Shown one piece after another: positions 1 to 8,291 of a stretch of 64,000 nucleotides of DNA. Position numbers and translations under genes: made by a program. The notes below the pieces were generated by a model. It searched no databases. It was not told where the DNA came from and was given only the letters and a program-made list of their open reading frames with translations. Origin of the DNA: Clostridium brassicae (GTDB lineage: Bacteria > Bacillota > Clostridia > Clostridiales > Clostridiaceae); contig NZ_JAPQFJ010000006.1 of assembly GCF_026738875.1 (NCBI RefSeq), forward strand, positions 62,001-126,000. Direction: 5' to 3'. Numbering within the stretch: position 1 is the stretch's first letter; the number at the start of each line of letters is the position of its first letter.

Positions 1-1
1 A

Positions 2-286
2 AAAGTTTTAGTACCATTGATACTTTTATATTTATTTAATTTTATTTTTAGTACAGTAATTGCAAGAATGATATTTAAAAAAGAAGATGGAATTGCATTT
101 ATTTATGGAACTGTTATGAGAAATCTTTCAGTTTGTTTAGCGATAGCTATGACTGCATTTAAGGAGCAAGGAACAGAAGCGGTAATAATTATATCCTTAG
201 CATATGTAATACAAGTACAGTCAGCGGCTTGGTATGTAAAATTAACTGATAAATTATTTAGTAAAAGAAATTTAAAGGGGAAATAA
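2..286 (+). CDS. Bile acid:sodium symporter-family protein, C-terminal part
   Basis: The reading frame is open from the window edge, so the 5' part of the gene lies outside and only about 94 residues are seen. They form hydrophobic segments with a GTVMRNLS stretch followed by a helix ending in a QVQSAAWYVK motif and a basic tail. This resembles the last membrane helices of bile acid:sodium symporter (BASS)/Acr3-like carriers. Substrate cannot be inferred from this fragment. A distant relative such as an arsenite carrier is the main alternative. Confidence 0.55.
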   Translation, partial: KVLVPLILLYLFNFIFSTVIARMIFKKEDGIAFIYGTVMRNLSVCLAIAMTAFKEQGTEAVIIISLAYVIQVQSAAWYVKLTDKLFSKRNLKGK

Positions 287-407
287 TTAAATAGTAAAAT
301 ATTATGAAGAAAAGAATATAAATAAAATAAACTTATAGAGAAGATATACTTAGAGTATAATTTTAGTATGCAAAGATAGTAGTAATTACTGCTTAGAAAA
401 ATTAAAA

Positions 408-430
408 GGAGATACAAAAAGTATCTCCTA
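408..430 (-). terminator. Possible hairpin terminator for minus-strand reading
   Basis: An inverted repeat GGAGATAC/GTATCTCC with a 5-base loop is preceded on the plus strand by an A-rich run, which becomes a T-rich run on the minus strand. No minus-strand gene is evident nearby, so the role is uncertain. Confidence 0.3.
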
Positions 431-496
431 TGTACATAATATACCCATTATAATATAAGTTGAGAAGATTATATTATAATGGGTATATTATGTACA
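431..496. repeat. Perfect 28-bp inverted repeat with 10-bp loop
   Basis: Positions 431-458 are the exact reverse complement of 469-496, separated by 459-468. The arms begin and end with TGTACA and contain TATAAT-like stretches. No T-run follows, so it is not a typical terminator. The right arm overlaps the ATG of the small downstream ORF at 490. It may be a mobile-element end, an operator or an RNA hairpin covering the translation start. Confidence 0.75.
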
Positions 497-711
497 TTAC
501 AAGTTTAAACGATAAAGAGATAACTTTCAATGATTTAGAGAAAAAAATAGTAGACAATGCAGCTAATGTATCCTATAGAAATACTTCAAGTAATATTAAA
601 GAGTTAACAAATCAAGTAGCTTGGGCTAGTTTTGATAGTAGTAAAAAATTTAAAGAGCTTAGTGATGTTAGTATTGCTGAAATGTATATGCAAAAATTGA
701 ATTTAGTATGA
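490..711 (+). CDS. Small hypothetical protein, 73 aa
   Basis: I do not recognise this protein. It is a hydrophilic, mostly helical polypeptide without a signal peptide or Cys motif. An upstream in-frame TTG exists at 460, but the ATG at 490 is preferred because the upstream residues would be encoded by the palindrome arm. A GGG six bases before the ATG is a weak ribosome binding site. The stop overlaps an ATG (ATGA) that opens a 29-codon ORF in the next frame, suggesting either translational coupling or one gene of about 100 codons split by a frameshift. Confidence 0.4.
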   Translation: MYITSLNDKEITFNDLEKKIVDNAANVSYRNTSSNIKELTNQVAWASFDSSKKFKELSDVSIAEMYMQKLNLV

Positions 712-797
712 GAAAAGATGCTAACTCTGAACGATACATAGATTATAAAAGGAATTTTACAAATACAGATATGAAATATAACTTTTCTGTGATGTAG
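708..797 (+). other. 29-aa ORF overlapping the previous stop (possible frameshifted tail)
   Basis: It starts with ATG inside the ATGA overlap and runs to TAG at 795-797. The product is polar (begins MRKDANSERY) and unrecognised. It is either a tiny coupled gene or the displaced C-terminus of the ORF before it. Confidence 0.25.
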
Positions 798-906
798 TTC
801 TATGATTTGTCTTAATAGTAATTGTTTAATATGTTTCAGAATAGATTTTACTCAGTTGGAAAAACTAATGTAAATGAAACAAAAGCATAATAAGGAGGGT
901 TTGATT

Positions 907-2559
907 ATGGAAAATTCAATGTTTTGTTATCAATGTGAGCAAACATTAGGTGCTAAAGGCTGTGTAAAATCAGGTGTATGTGGAAAAAATCCTACTGTTG
1001 CTAATTTACAGGATGTACTGATTCATGAATTAAAAGGTATTGGTTTTTATGGTCAAAAAAATTTAGAGAAAGGGTTAAAGATTAGAAGTGAAATAAATAA
1101 ATTTGTGGTAGATACTATGTTTGCTACTCTTACTAATGTTAATTTTGACCCAACTAGATTTGTAGAGTATATTAAAAAAGCTGAAGAAATAAAAGAAGAA
1201 CTTAAAAATGCAGTTGGTGAAATTGAAAATGTGCCTGAAGGAGCAAAATACAAAGCACCAAACACTATGGAAGAAATGGTAGAAGATGCGAAGAATGTAG
1301 GTATAATGTCTGATGAAAATTTAGATATGGATATACGTTCTTTAAGAGAACTGTTAATATATGCATTTAAAGGAATGGCTGCTTATGCCCATCATGCTTA
1401 CATACTAGGTAAATTTGATGATGAAGTTAATAACTTCTTTTATAAAGGCTTAGCTGGTACTATTGATGATAGCTTAACTGTTGAAGATTTATTTAATCTA
1501 AACATGGAGCTTGGTAAAACAAATTTTAAATGCATGGAAGTATTAGATTCTGCTGTTACCAGTTCTTTTGGTAATCCTGAACCTACAGAAGTATTAGTTA
1601 CAAAGAAAAAAGGGCCTTTTATTATAGTATCAGGCCATGATTATAAGGATTTAAAGGAACTTTTAGAACAAACAGAAGGCAAAGGTATAAATATATATAC
1701 CCACTGTGAAATGCTTCCTGCAAATGCATACCCAGAATTGAAAAAATATAAGCATTTAGTTGGAAACTTTGGGGGTGCATGGCAGAAACAACAGGAAGAA
1801 TTTGACGGAATTCCAGGATGTATATTAATGACTACTAACTGTATACAAAAACCAAGAGATAGCTATAAAGATAGATTGTTTACAACAAGTATAGTTGGAA
1901 TGCCTGAATGTCCGCATATTGAAGAAGTTAATGGTAAAAAAGATTTTACTCCTCTTATTGAAAAAGCATTAGAATTAGGCGGATGGCAAGAAGATGAACA
2001 TGAAAAGAGAATTCCAATTGGCTTTGCACACAATACTATTTTAAGTCATGCAAATGAAATTGTAGAGGCAGTTAAAGATGGTAAAATCAAACACTTCTTT
2101 TTGATAGGAGGCTGTGACGGTGCAAGGCCAGGCAGAAATTACTACACAGAATTTGCAGAAAAAACTCCAAAGGATACTATTATTTTAACTTTAGCCTGTG
2201 GTAAATTCCGTTTCAATAAACTTGATTTAGGAACAGTAGCAGGTTTTCCAAGAATACTTGATTGTGGTCAATGTAGTGATTCATATTCAGCTATTAAGGT
2301 TGCTGTTGCATTAGCAGAAGCATTTAACTGTGGAGTAAATGACTTACCACTTTCATTAGTTCTTTCTTGGTATGAACAAAAGGCAGTTGGTATACTTCTT
2401 ACATTATTATCTTTGGGAATTAAAGATATTCGTCTTGGACCAACACTACCTGCATTTATTACACCAAATATATTGCAAGTATTAGTTGACAAATTCGATT
2501 TAAAACCTATTTCAACCGCTGAACAAGATTTAGAAGTGATTTTAGGACAACAAAGTTAA
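907..2559 (+). CDS. hcp: Hybrid cluster protein (hydroxylamine reductase), copy 1
   Basis: This 550-aa cytoplasmic iron-sulfur protein carries the N-terminal Cys pattern C-x2-C-x8-C-x5-C (Cys7, 10, 19, 25) of class I Hcp, which binds a [4Fe-4S] cluster. The C-terminal domain with the conserved GGCDG, TLACGK and DCGQCSDSYS stretches holds ligands of the hybrid Fe-S-O cluster. The family reduces hydroxylamine in vitro and is implicated in NO reduction and protein S-nitrosylation. Length is full for class I. The start at 907 is chosen over the upstream ATG at 874 because AAGGAGG lies just before it and the conserved N-terminus begins here. A paralogue lies at 9167. It stands alone, with a convergent Crp/Fnr regulator downstream. 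Confidence 0.93.
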   Translation: MENSMFCYQCEQTLGAKGCVKSGVCGKNPTVANLQDVLIHELKGIGFYGQKNLEKGLKIRSEINKFVVDTMFATLTNVNFDPTRFVEYIKKAEEIKEELKNAVGEIENVPEGAKYKAPNTMEEMVEDAKNVGIMSDENLDMDIRSLRELLIYAFKGMAAYAHHAYILGKFDDEVNNFFYKGLAGTIDDSLTVEDLFNLNMELGKTNFKCMEVLDSAVTSSFGNPEPTEVLVTKKKGPFIIVSGHDYKDLKELLEQTEGKGINIYTHCEMLPANAYPELKKYKHLVGNFGGAWQKQQEEFDGIPGCILMTTNCIQKPRDSYKDRLFTTSIVGMPECPHIEEVNGKKDFTPLIEKALELGGWQEDEHEKRIPIGFAHNTILSHANEIVEAVKDGKIKHFFLIGGCDGARPGRNYYTEFAEKTPKDTIILTLACGKFRFNKLDLGTVAGFPRILDCGQCSDSYSAIKVAVALAEAFNCGVNDLPLSLVLSWYEQKAVGILLTLLSLGIKDIRLGPTLPAFITPNILQVLVDKFDLKPISTAEQDLEVILGQQS

Positions 2560-2621
2560 TTACTATTATAGTTTGGTGCTGTTGTATTAAGAAATTTATT
2601 TACAATATATTATAGAGTTTA

Positions 2622-2697
2622 TTAGGGAGCTTCAAAAAATTCATTAGTCTATTTTTATAGTCTATTTACTGATAAATTGAGTATTTTTGAAGCTTCG
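2622..2697. terminator. Bidirectional terminator between hcp and the convergent regulator
   Basis: Long stem GAGCTTCAAAAAAT paired with ATTTTTGAAGCTTC, with A- and T-rich stem flanks readable from both strands. It separates the converging hcp and Crp/Fnr genes. Confidence 0.65.
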
Positions 2698-2761
2698 TTG
2701 GATTTATTATTTATTTTACCATGACTTATTAATTCGACAACTTCATATTTTTGTGGGTAAT

Positions 2762-3433
2762 TTATGTATTAGTTAATGCATCCATATCTAATATTGTTAT
2801 AGAATTTGCGTCATATTGTATTAAGCCATCTGTTTTCATTTTACTTAATTCTCTAGAAAGAGAAGTTCTTTGTATTCCAAATTTTTCAGCTAAGTCTTTC
2901 TTAGTAAATTCTAATTGAATCACATTACTTTTTTGGACATGACTTTCATAAATTAGAAAATCAATTATACACTGTCTTATAGATTTGAAAGATAGTGTTT
3001 TTATTTTATCTGTTAAGATTAGCGTTTTATCTGAGAGTGACTGAAGAAAATTAGTTAGAAAAGTGGTATTGCTTTGGCAGATCTTTATGATTAAGTTCTT
3101 TTTTAGATGAAGAATCGTTACATCAGTTTTTGATAAAACTGTCATTGGATAAAAGTTTTTATGTGCAAAGAGTAAATTTCCACCTATTGTATGATTATTA
3201 GTAAAATCGCTTATTGATATATAATTTCCTTTAGTATCGATTCCTTGGATTGAAACAGTGCCCTTTAGAATGATATCCAAAGTTGTACATTTTTCATTTT
3301 GAAAGTGTATAATAGAGTTTTTTTTATAGTCTTTAAGAAAGTAAGTATTTTTTGAAAATAAATCATGAATTTCTTGAGATGAAAGTGATCCGAATAACTC
3401 TGTATGTTTAAGTATCTGAATAAAGTCTAACAT
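2762..3433 (-). CDS. Crp/Fnr-family transcriptional regulator, HcpR-like, 223 aa
   Basis: An N-terminal cyclic-nucleotide-binding-type beta barrel (about residues 10-125), a dimerisation helix, and a C-terminal winged helix with a FTKKDLAEKFGIQRTSLSREL recognition segment define the Crp/Fnr family. No FNR-type N-terminal Cys cluster is present. The start has AAAGGAG on the minus strand. It is divergent from the permease genes at 3533, and a perfect dyad lies between them (3459-3474). Its position between hcp and redox-related genes makes it the likely local regulator, like HcpR proteins of clostridia and sulfate reducers that respond to nitrosative stress; the ligand is not deducible. Confidence 0.85.
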   Translation of the reverse strand: MLDFIQILKHTELFGSLSSQEIHDLFSKNTYFLKDYKKNSIIHFQNEKCTTLDIILKGTVSIQGIDTKGNYISISDFTNNHTIGGNLLFAHKNFYPMTVLSKTDVTILHLKKNLIIKICQSNTTFLTNFLQSLSDKTLILTDKIKTLSFKSIRQCIIDFLIYESHVQKSNVIQLEFTKKDLAEKFGIQRTSLSRELSKMKTDGLIQYDANSITILDMDALTNT

Positions 3434-3458
3434 AAATTATTTCTCCTTTTTTAAGATT

Positions 3459-3474
3459 AGTTACACTGGTAACT
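3459..3474. promoter_or_regulatory. Candidate Crp/Fnr operator AGTTAC-N4-GTAACT
   Basis: A perfect 6-4-6 dyad lies in the divergent intergenic region between the regulator at 2762-3433 and the permease operon. The 5-4-5 core spacing is canonical for Fnr-type sites. It could serve both autoregulation and control of the permease genes. Confidence 0.55.
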
Positions 3475-3532
3475 GATTTTAATTTTAAAGCACTTTATAA
3501 TATAAGTAAAGATATTGAAAGGAGAAAATAAA

Positions 3533-4015
3533 ATGGATTTTATTACGTTGGGTCTTTGGATATTTACAGTGATTTGGTTTATAAGTTCTATCATAAAAGA
3601 TAAAAATAAAACTTTCAATGCTATTAAAATGTCAAGTGGATTAATGAGAAATATGATAGGAGAAATTATAGGAATACTTTTTTTTATCGGTCTAATACTT
3701 ACTTTTATTCCACCCGATACGATTAAGTATTATTTAGGACAATCAAATACTATTGTATCAACAATTGTGGCAGCGTTTGTAGGAAGTATTACTTTAATAC
3801 CTGCTTTTGTTGCATTTCCATTAGTTGGATCTTTTGTAAATGCAGGAGCAAGTATCATTCCTATAGTGGCATTTTTAACAACTTTAACAATGGTTGGATT
3901 TGTTACGTTTCCCCTTGAAAAGAGAGAGTTTGGGGTTGAATTTGCATTAACAAGAAATATATTAAGTTTTGGATTTGCAGTTATTATAGCATTTTTAATG
4001 GGGGTGATTATGTGA
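3533..4015 (+). CDS. Permease, ArsP/DUF318 family, first half-protein, 160 aa
   Basis: An integral membrane protein with about four to five helices and an internal GSITLIPAFVAFPL segment typical of the PF03773 permease family (ArsP-like; formerly DUF318). Family members are usually one chain of about 300 residues with two repeats; here the two repeats are separate, overlapping genes. The start at 3533 follows AAAGGAG. The stop overlaps the GTG of the next gene (GTGA), so the two half-proteins are probably translationally coupled and form one transporter. Substrate is unknown; family members include organoarsenical exporters. Confidence 0.75.
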   Translation: MDFITLGLWIFTVIWFISSIIKDKNKTFNAIKMSSGLMRNMIGEIIGILFFIGLILTFIPPDTIKYYLGQSNTIVSTIVAAFVGSITLIPAFVAFPLVGSFVNAGASIIPIVAFLTTLTMVGFVTFPLEKREFGVEFALTRNILSFGFAVIIAFLMGVIM

Positions 4016-4737
4016 TTTTAATTATAAAAAAAATTAAAAACAATATGTTTTTGACTTTAGTTTTTATAGTCTATGTATTGTTAACAATCTTTATACCTGA
4101 GAAAGCATTTCAATCTTTTAATAATAGCTTATATTATATGAAAGAAATGCTCATAATAATGCCTGTAATATTATTATTGACTTCCCTCATTGAAGCATGG
4201 GTTCCTAAAAAAACAATAGAAAATGCATTAGGGGAAAAGTCAGGGGCTAAAGGAATATTATTTTCTTTTTTACTTGGAAGTTTTTCCGCAGGACCTATCT
4301 ATGCAGCTTTTCCTGTTTGTAAAACGCTTCTGAAAAAAGGAGCTAATGTTTTAAATATTGTAATTATTTTAAGTGCTTGGGCTGTTATTAAGGTTCCTAT
4401 GCTTGCTAATGAATCTAAATTTTTGGGTCCGAAATTTATGGCAGTTAGATGGGGACTTACCACAATAGCTATTTTGATAATAGCATGGATTTCTTCAAAA
4501 ATAGTAAAAAAAGAAGAAATTCCCGTAAAGGAATCAATGGAAAAAGAAGAAGCAGTTCTTAATGTTAATAATAAGTTTTGTATTGGATGTGGTTTATGCA
4601 CAAAGGTATCACCAAATCATTTTATAATGGAAGATAAAAAAGCAAAAGTAAATAAAAAAATTTTAAAAACACAAGAAGACGAAAAAATTAGATACGTAAT
4701 AGACAAATGTCCTGCAAAAGCAATCGAGTATAGTTAA
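4012..4737 (+). CDS. Permease second half fused to a 4Fe-4S ferredoxin domain, 241 aa
   Basis: Residues 1-165 hold membrane helices with the matching repeat LLGSFSAGPIYAAFP, the second half of the ArsP/DUF318 permease fold. After a charged linker (165-185), residues 187-241 form a monocluster ferredoxin: Cys190, Cys193, Cys196 and Cys233 (C-x2-C-x2-C ... C-P). The GTG start overlaps the previous stop by 4 bases. A ferredoxin attached to this permease would be placed on the cytoplasmic face and could sense or supply electrons. Together with the neighbouring Hcp and Crp/Fnr genes this suggests redox-linked transport, which is inference. Confidence 0.75.
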   Translation: MILIIKKIKNNMFLTLVFIVYVLLTIFIPEKAFQSFNNSLYYMKEMLIIMPVILLLTSLIEAWVPKKTIENALGEKSGAKGILFSFLLGSFSAGPIYAAFPVCKTLLKKGANVLNIVIILSAWAVIKVPMLANESKFLGPKFMAVRWGLTTIAILIIAWISSKIVKKEEIPVKESMEKEEAVLNVNNKFCIGCGLCTKVSPNHFIMEDKKAKVNKKILKTQEDEKIRYVIDKCPAKAIEYS

Positions 4738-4857
4738 AAAAAATATAAAATCTGTTGAAAATAAAAAAGGCATCAAAAACAATTGTTACGTATATATGTT
4801 TGCTTATATGATAATATATATAAGATAAAAAATTTCAAGAGAGAAGGAGGAACCTAA

Positions 4858-5172
4858 GTGGTAGAAAAGGTTTACAATATGACGAATAGCAATGATAGAA
4901 CAGTGGAAATGCTTATTACAGATGAAAATGTACATTACTTACACATGATTTTTAATAAAGAGGAAGGACTTCCAGAACATTTTTCAAATTCTACTGTGTA
5001 TATGACTGTACTGAAAGGAACATTATCTATAGGACTAGATGAACAGGAAGTTCATGAGTATAAGCAGGGAAGTGTTTTAAAGATTCCATTTAAAACTAAA
5101 ATGAATGTTGGCAATAAGCATGATGAAATTTTAGAGTTAATTGTTGTGAAAGCACCAGCTCCAGTTAAGTAA
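4858..5172 (+). CDS. Cupin-domain protein, 104 aa
   Basis: A small soluble single-domain cupin. The central motif region runs through a PEHFSNSTVYMTVLKGTLSIGL segment and a later QGSVLKIPFKTKMNVGNKHDEILEL segment, giving the double-stranded beta-helix pattern with a His (PEH) that could bind metal. It starts with GTG after AAGGAGG. It is preceded by about 120 bp of AT-rich promoter sequence and followed by a terminator, so it is probably its own transcript. No substrate can be assigned. Similar small cupins often sit beside Crp/Fnr regulators in anaerobes. Confidence 0.7.
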   Translation: MVEKVYNMTNSNDRTVEMLITDENVHYLHMIFNKEEGLPEHFSNSTVYMTVLKGTLSIGLDEQEVHEYKQGSVLKIPFKTKMNVGNKHDEILELIVVKAPAPVK

Positions 5173-5221
5173 AAAGGCAATTAATAATGGAATTTGGTAA
5201 AGTAAAATTAGAATAGAAACA

Positions 5222-5265
5222 AAAGGGGTATCCAAAAACAAAAATAGTTTTTAGATACCTTTTAT
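5222..5265 (+). terminator. Rho-independent terminator after the cupin gene
   Basis: Stem AAAGGGGTATCCAAAAAC against GTTTTTAGATACCTTTT with a short A-rich loop and T-rich 3' side. Confidence 0.75.
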
Positions 5266-5293
5266 TGTTAGATACTTAAGAATAATTAAAAGT

Positions 5294-5307
5294 GTAACAA
5301 AGGATAC
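5294..5307. promoter_or_regulatory. Imperfect 5-4-5 dyad upstream of the DUF1858 operon
   Basis: GTAAC-AAAG-GATAC resembles the 3460 and 9065 dyads in arm composition and 4-base spacing, with one arm mismatch. It lies about 70 bases upstream of the operon start at 5379. Confidence 0.3.
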
Positions 5308-5378
5308 CGAATTAAAAAATGCTTAATGGTAAACTAATAGTGTATAAAGGATGTTACAGGAATAGGAGATGGATTAAT

Positions 5379-6590
5379 ATGAGTAATAAATACTTTAATA
5401 TAAAAGATACATTATATGATATAACGGAAAAATATAATGAAGCCATAGAATTACTAGTGTCTTTAGGCTTTAGTAATTTAAAAGATGAAAATATGAGAAA
5501 AGTTTTTGGAAAATCTATTTCATTAGAAGAGGCTTTAAAACTAAAAAAAATAAATGTAGAAATTTTTGTGGCTGAACTTGTGGATAAGATTAAAAAGAAT
5601 GAAGATAAATTATCCATTAAAAAAGATACTGTGAAAATTTCAGGAGTATTACCTTGTCCTGTTAGAGTTCCATTAACAGAAGCTTTTGAAGAATGGTTAG
5701 CTGATAAAAATTTGAATTTAGATTATGAATTGAAGGCGGCTTCTATGGGGATTGATTGGTTAAAAGATACTTTAATAAATCAATCAAAAGAAGAATTGCC
5801 AGATATATTTATATCCGCAGGTTTCGATTTATTCTTTGACAAAAAATTATTTGGTAAATATAAAGCAGAAAATATTTTTGAAGATATAACAGACATAGAA
5901 CAGTATAATGATGATTTTCATAATGAATATATAAAATTAGAAGATCCTAATAAACAATATTCAATTATAGGTGTTGTACCGGCTGTTTTTTTAGTAAATG
6001 AGAAAGAATTAAAAGGAAGACAGATGCCATCAAGCTGGGAAGATATATTAAAAAAAGAATTCCAAAACAGTGTGAGCTTGCCAGTTGGAGATTTTGATTT
6101 ATTTAATGCAATTCTACTTAATATATATAAAAACTATGGTGAGGATGGGGTGAAAAAATTAGGAAGGTGTTTACAAAGAAGTATGCATCCATCAGAAATG
6201 GTTAAATCCCATATAAAAAAATATGATAAACCAGTAGTTACTATAATGCCGTATTTCTTTACTAAGATGATTAAAAAAGGAGAACCTATGATTCCAGTAT
6301 GGCCTAAAGATGGAGCTATTATTAGTCCAATATTTATGTTAAGTAAGAATGAGAAAAAGAAAGCATTAAAGCCAATTGTTGATTTTTTTGCTTCAAAGGA
6401 AGTAGGAGAAATTTTATCTCATAATGGAAAATTCCCCAGTGTTAATCCTAAAGTTAATAATATGATAACAAAAGAAAACAAATATATGTGGCTTGGTTGG
6501 GATTATATAAAAGAACATGATATAAGTAGTTTAATAAAAAAATGTGAAAATATATTTAATAGTGCTGTAAAAGGAGATGAGCGTGTATGA
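5379..6590 (+). CDS. DUF1858 domain plus solute-binding-protein-like domain, cytoplasmic, 403 aa
   Basis: Residues about 5-70 resemble the DUF1858-type helical domain (as in the N-terminus of DUF438 proteins): a KYNEAIELLVSLGF core followed by VFGKSISLEEALKLKKI. Residues about 85-395 have the fold pattern of bacterial extracellular solute-binding proteins (ISGVLPCPVRVPL; PDIFISAGFDLFF; PSSWEDIL; a late DFFASKEVGEIL stretch). There is no signal peptide or lipobox, so it should stay in the cytoplasm, which is odd for such a domain. The start at 5379 follows AGGAGAT; an upstream ATG at 5319 lacks a site. It overlaps the GTPase gene by 4 bases and is the first gene of a three-gene operon. Confidence 0.7.
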   Translation: MSNKYFNIKDTLYDITEKYNEAIELLVSLGFSNLKDENMRKVFGKSISLEEALKLKKINVEIFVAELVDKIKKNEDKLSIKKDTVKISGVLPCPVRVPLTEAFEEWLADKNLNLDYELKAASMGIDWLKDTLINQSKEELPDIFISAGFDLFFDKKLFGKYKAENIFEDITDIEQYNDDFHNEYIKLEDPNKQYSIIGVVPAVFLVNEKELKGRQMPSSWEDILKKEFQNSVSLPVGDFDLFNAILLNIYKNYGEDGVKKLGRCLQRSMHPSEMVKSHIKKYDKPVVTIMPYFFTKMIKKGEPMIPVWPKDGAIISPIFMLSKNEKKKALKPIVDFFASKEVGEILSHNGKFPSVNPKVNNMITKENKYMWLGWDYIKEHDISSLIKKCENIFNSAVKGDERV

Positions 6591-7288
6591 ATTTAGTAAC
6601 CATATCAGGGCCTCCTTCTTCAGGAAAGACTTCTGTAATATTAAAAACCATAGAAGCTGTTAAAAAGAGAGGCTTAAAAATAGGAGTAGTTAAGTTTGAT
6701 TGTCTGTATACAGATGATGATATTTTATATAAAAAAGCCGGAATACCGGTTAAAAAAGGATTATCAGGTTCATTATGTCCAGATCATTATTTTGCAAGTA
6801 ACATAGAAGAAGTTGTTAATTGGGGAATAAAAGAAAAACTAGATTTACTTATAACTGAAAGTGCTGGATTGTGTAATAGATGCTCTCCTTATATAAAAGG
6901 TATAAAAGCAATATGTGTTATAGATAATTTAAGTGGTATAAATACGCCAAAGAAAATAGGACCTATGCTAAAAACTGCTGACATTATAGTTATAACAAAA
7001 GGTGATATTGTATCTCAGGCTGAAAGAGAGGTTTTTGCTTCTAGAGTCAATTCAGTAAATCCTCAAGCAATAATTATCTTTGTCAATGGGCTTACAGGAC
7101 AAGGTGCTTTTGAACTTAGTACTCTTATGTATGATAAAGAGTTAAATATTGAAACTGTTAAGGGACGAGAATTAAAATTCCCAATGCCATCTGCACTATG
7201 CTCATATTGCTTAGGAGAAACAAGAATAGGAGAAGAATATCAAATGGGTAATATAAGAAAGATGAAAATAGGTGATGACAATGATTAG
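6587..7288 (+). CDS. HypB/CobW-like SIMIBI GTPase, 233 aa
   Basis: The P-loop GPPSSGKTS (residues 7-15), an ESAG switch segment near residue 90 and a TKGD base-recognition motif near residue 145 mark a G3E/HypB-like GTPase, a class that works in metal insertion and metalloenzyme maturation. Several Cys pairs could bind metal: LCP, LCNRC right after the switch, and CSYC near the C-terminus. The ATG overlaps the previous stop (ATGA) and the stop lies inside the next gene, so the three genes are tightly coupled. Local enzymes that could be clients are the two hybrid cluster proteins; this is inference. Confidence 0.75.
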   Translation: MNLVTISGPPSSGKTSVILKTIEAVKKRGLKIGVVKFDCLYTDDDILYKKAGIPVKKGLSGSLCPDHYFASNIEEVVNWGIKEKLDLLITESAGLCNRCSPYIKGIKAICVIDNLSGINTPKKIGPMLKTADIIVITKGDIVSQAEREVFASRVNSVNPQAIIIFVNGLTGQGAFELSTLMYDKELNIETVKGRELKFPMPSALCSYCLGETRIGEEYQMGNIRKMKIGDDND

Positions 7289-8291
7289 AATAAATGAATT
7301 AGAAACAAAAAAAATTAAAGATCTTGAGAAAAAATACCCTTTTATATTATCTTTCTTTGAAAATAATAAATTGGATGTAAAAGGTTATGAAGAATATACG
7401 TTTCAAGAATATTTAAATCATTTTACTCAAGAAGATATTGAAGAATGGGCAATAGATATACAAAAGATGAAATTAGATTTAGAAGTTTATATTAATCAAA
7501 TGCTTGAATTTTTAGGGTTAGATAAAGATAAGGTAGATTCAATAACCATATTAGCAGGAAAAGATAAATACGGGAATCAAGAGAATTTTGATAAATTAAT
7601 CATAAATAAAAGTGAAATAGTATCCATAGTAGGTCCAACAGGTTCAGGTAAAAGTAGAGTATTAGCAGATATAGAATGGGTTGCTAATAAAGATACACCT
7701 ACTGAAAGAGTGATTTTAATTAATGATAAGCTACCAGATAAAACTATTAGATTTTCCACAAGTAATAAATTAGTGGCACAATTATCACAAAATATGAATT
7801 TTGTCATGGATTTAACTGTAAAAGAATTCCTAGAGTTACATGCAGAAAGTAGGATGATTGATAATAAAGAAGAGATTATAAAAAAAATAATAGAAGCTGC
7901 AAATGAATTAGCAGGTGAAAAGTTTAATTTAGATACACCTATAACGGGCTTAAGTGGAGGTCAATCAAGAGCATTAATGATAGCAGATACTGCAATACTA
8001 AGCACTTCTCCCATAGTGCTCATTGATGAAATAGAAAATGCAGGGATAGATAGAAAGAGGGCTTTGAATCTTTTAGTTAGTGAAGAAAAAATAGTTTTAA
8101 TGGCAACTCACGATCCAAGCTTAGCTCTTATGGCAGATAAAAGAATTATAATAAAAAATGGTGGGATTTATAAAATTATAGAAACAAATAGTGAGGAAAA
8201 AAGCATATTAAAGGACTTGGAAAAAATGGATCAGATTATTAATGAAATGAGGACAAAACTCAGAAAAGGTGAAATTTTAAAGAAGAAATAA
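7281..8291 (+). CDS. Soluble ABC-type ATPase with N-terminal helical domain, 336 aa
   Basis: Residues 1-95 are a charged helical region; a KKYPFILSFFENNKLDVKGY stretch looks distantly like the DUF542/DUF1858 type of redox-associated domain. The ATPase domain has Walker A GPTGSGKS, the signature LSGGQ, Walker B IVLIDEIENAG and a switch His in ATHD. No membrane protein is encoded beside it, so it is not an ordinary transporter subunit. It overlaps the GTPase gene by 8 bases. The ATG at 7281 is preferred over GTG 7272 and ATG 7275 because of spacing from AGGTGA. It probably remodels or loads something together with the two proteins upstream. Confidence 0.75.
   Translation: MIRINELETKKIKDLEKKYPFILSFFENNKLDVKGYEEYTFQEYLNHFTQEDIEEWAIDIQKMKLDLEVYINQMLEFLGLDKDKVDSITILAGKDKYGNQENFDKLIINKSEIVSIVGPTGSGKSRVLADIEWVANKDTPTERVILINDKLPDKTIRFSTSNKLVAQLSQNMNFVMDLTVKEFLELHAESRMIDNKEEIIKKIIEAANELAGEKFNLDTPITGLSGGQSRALMIADTAILSTSPIVLIDEIENAGIDRKRALNLLVSEEKIVLMATHDPSLALMADKRIIIKNGGIYKIIETNSEEKSILKDLEKMDQIINEMRTKLRKGEILKKK

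Noticed and set aside
103-417. Minus-strand ORF of 104 codons
   Set aside because: It overlaps the end of the symporter gene, has no ribosome binding site and a composition typical of reverse-frame AT-rich reading.
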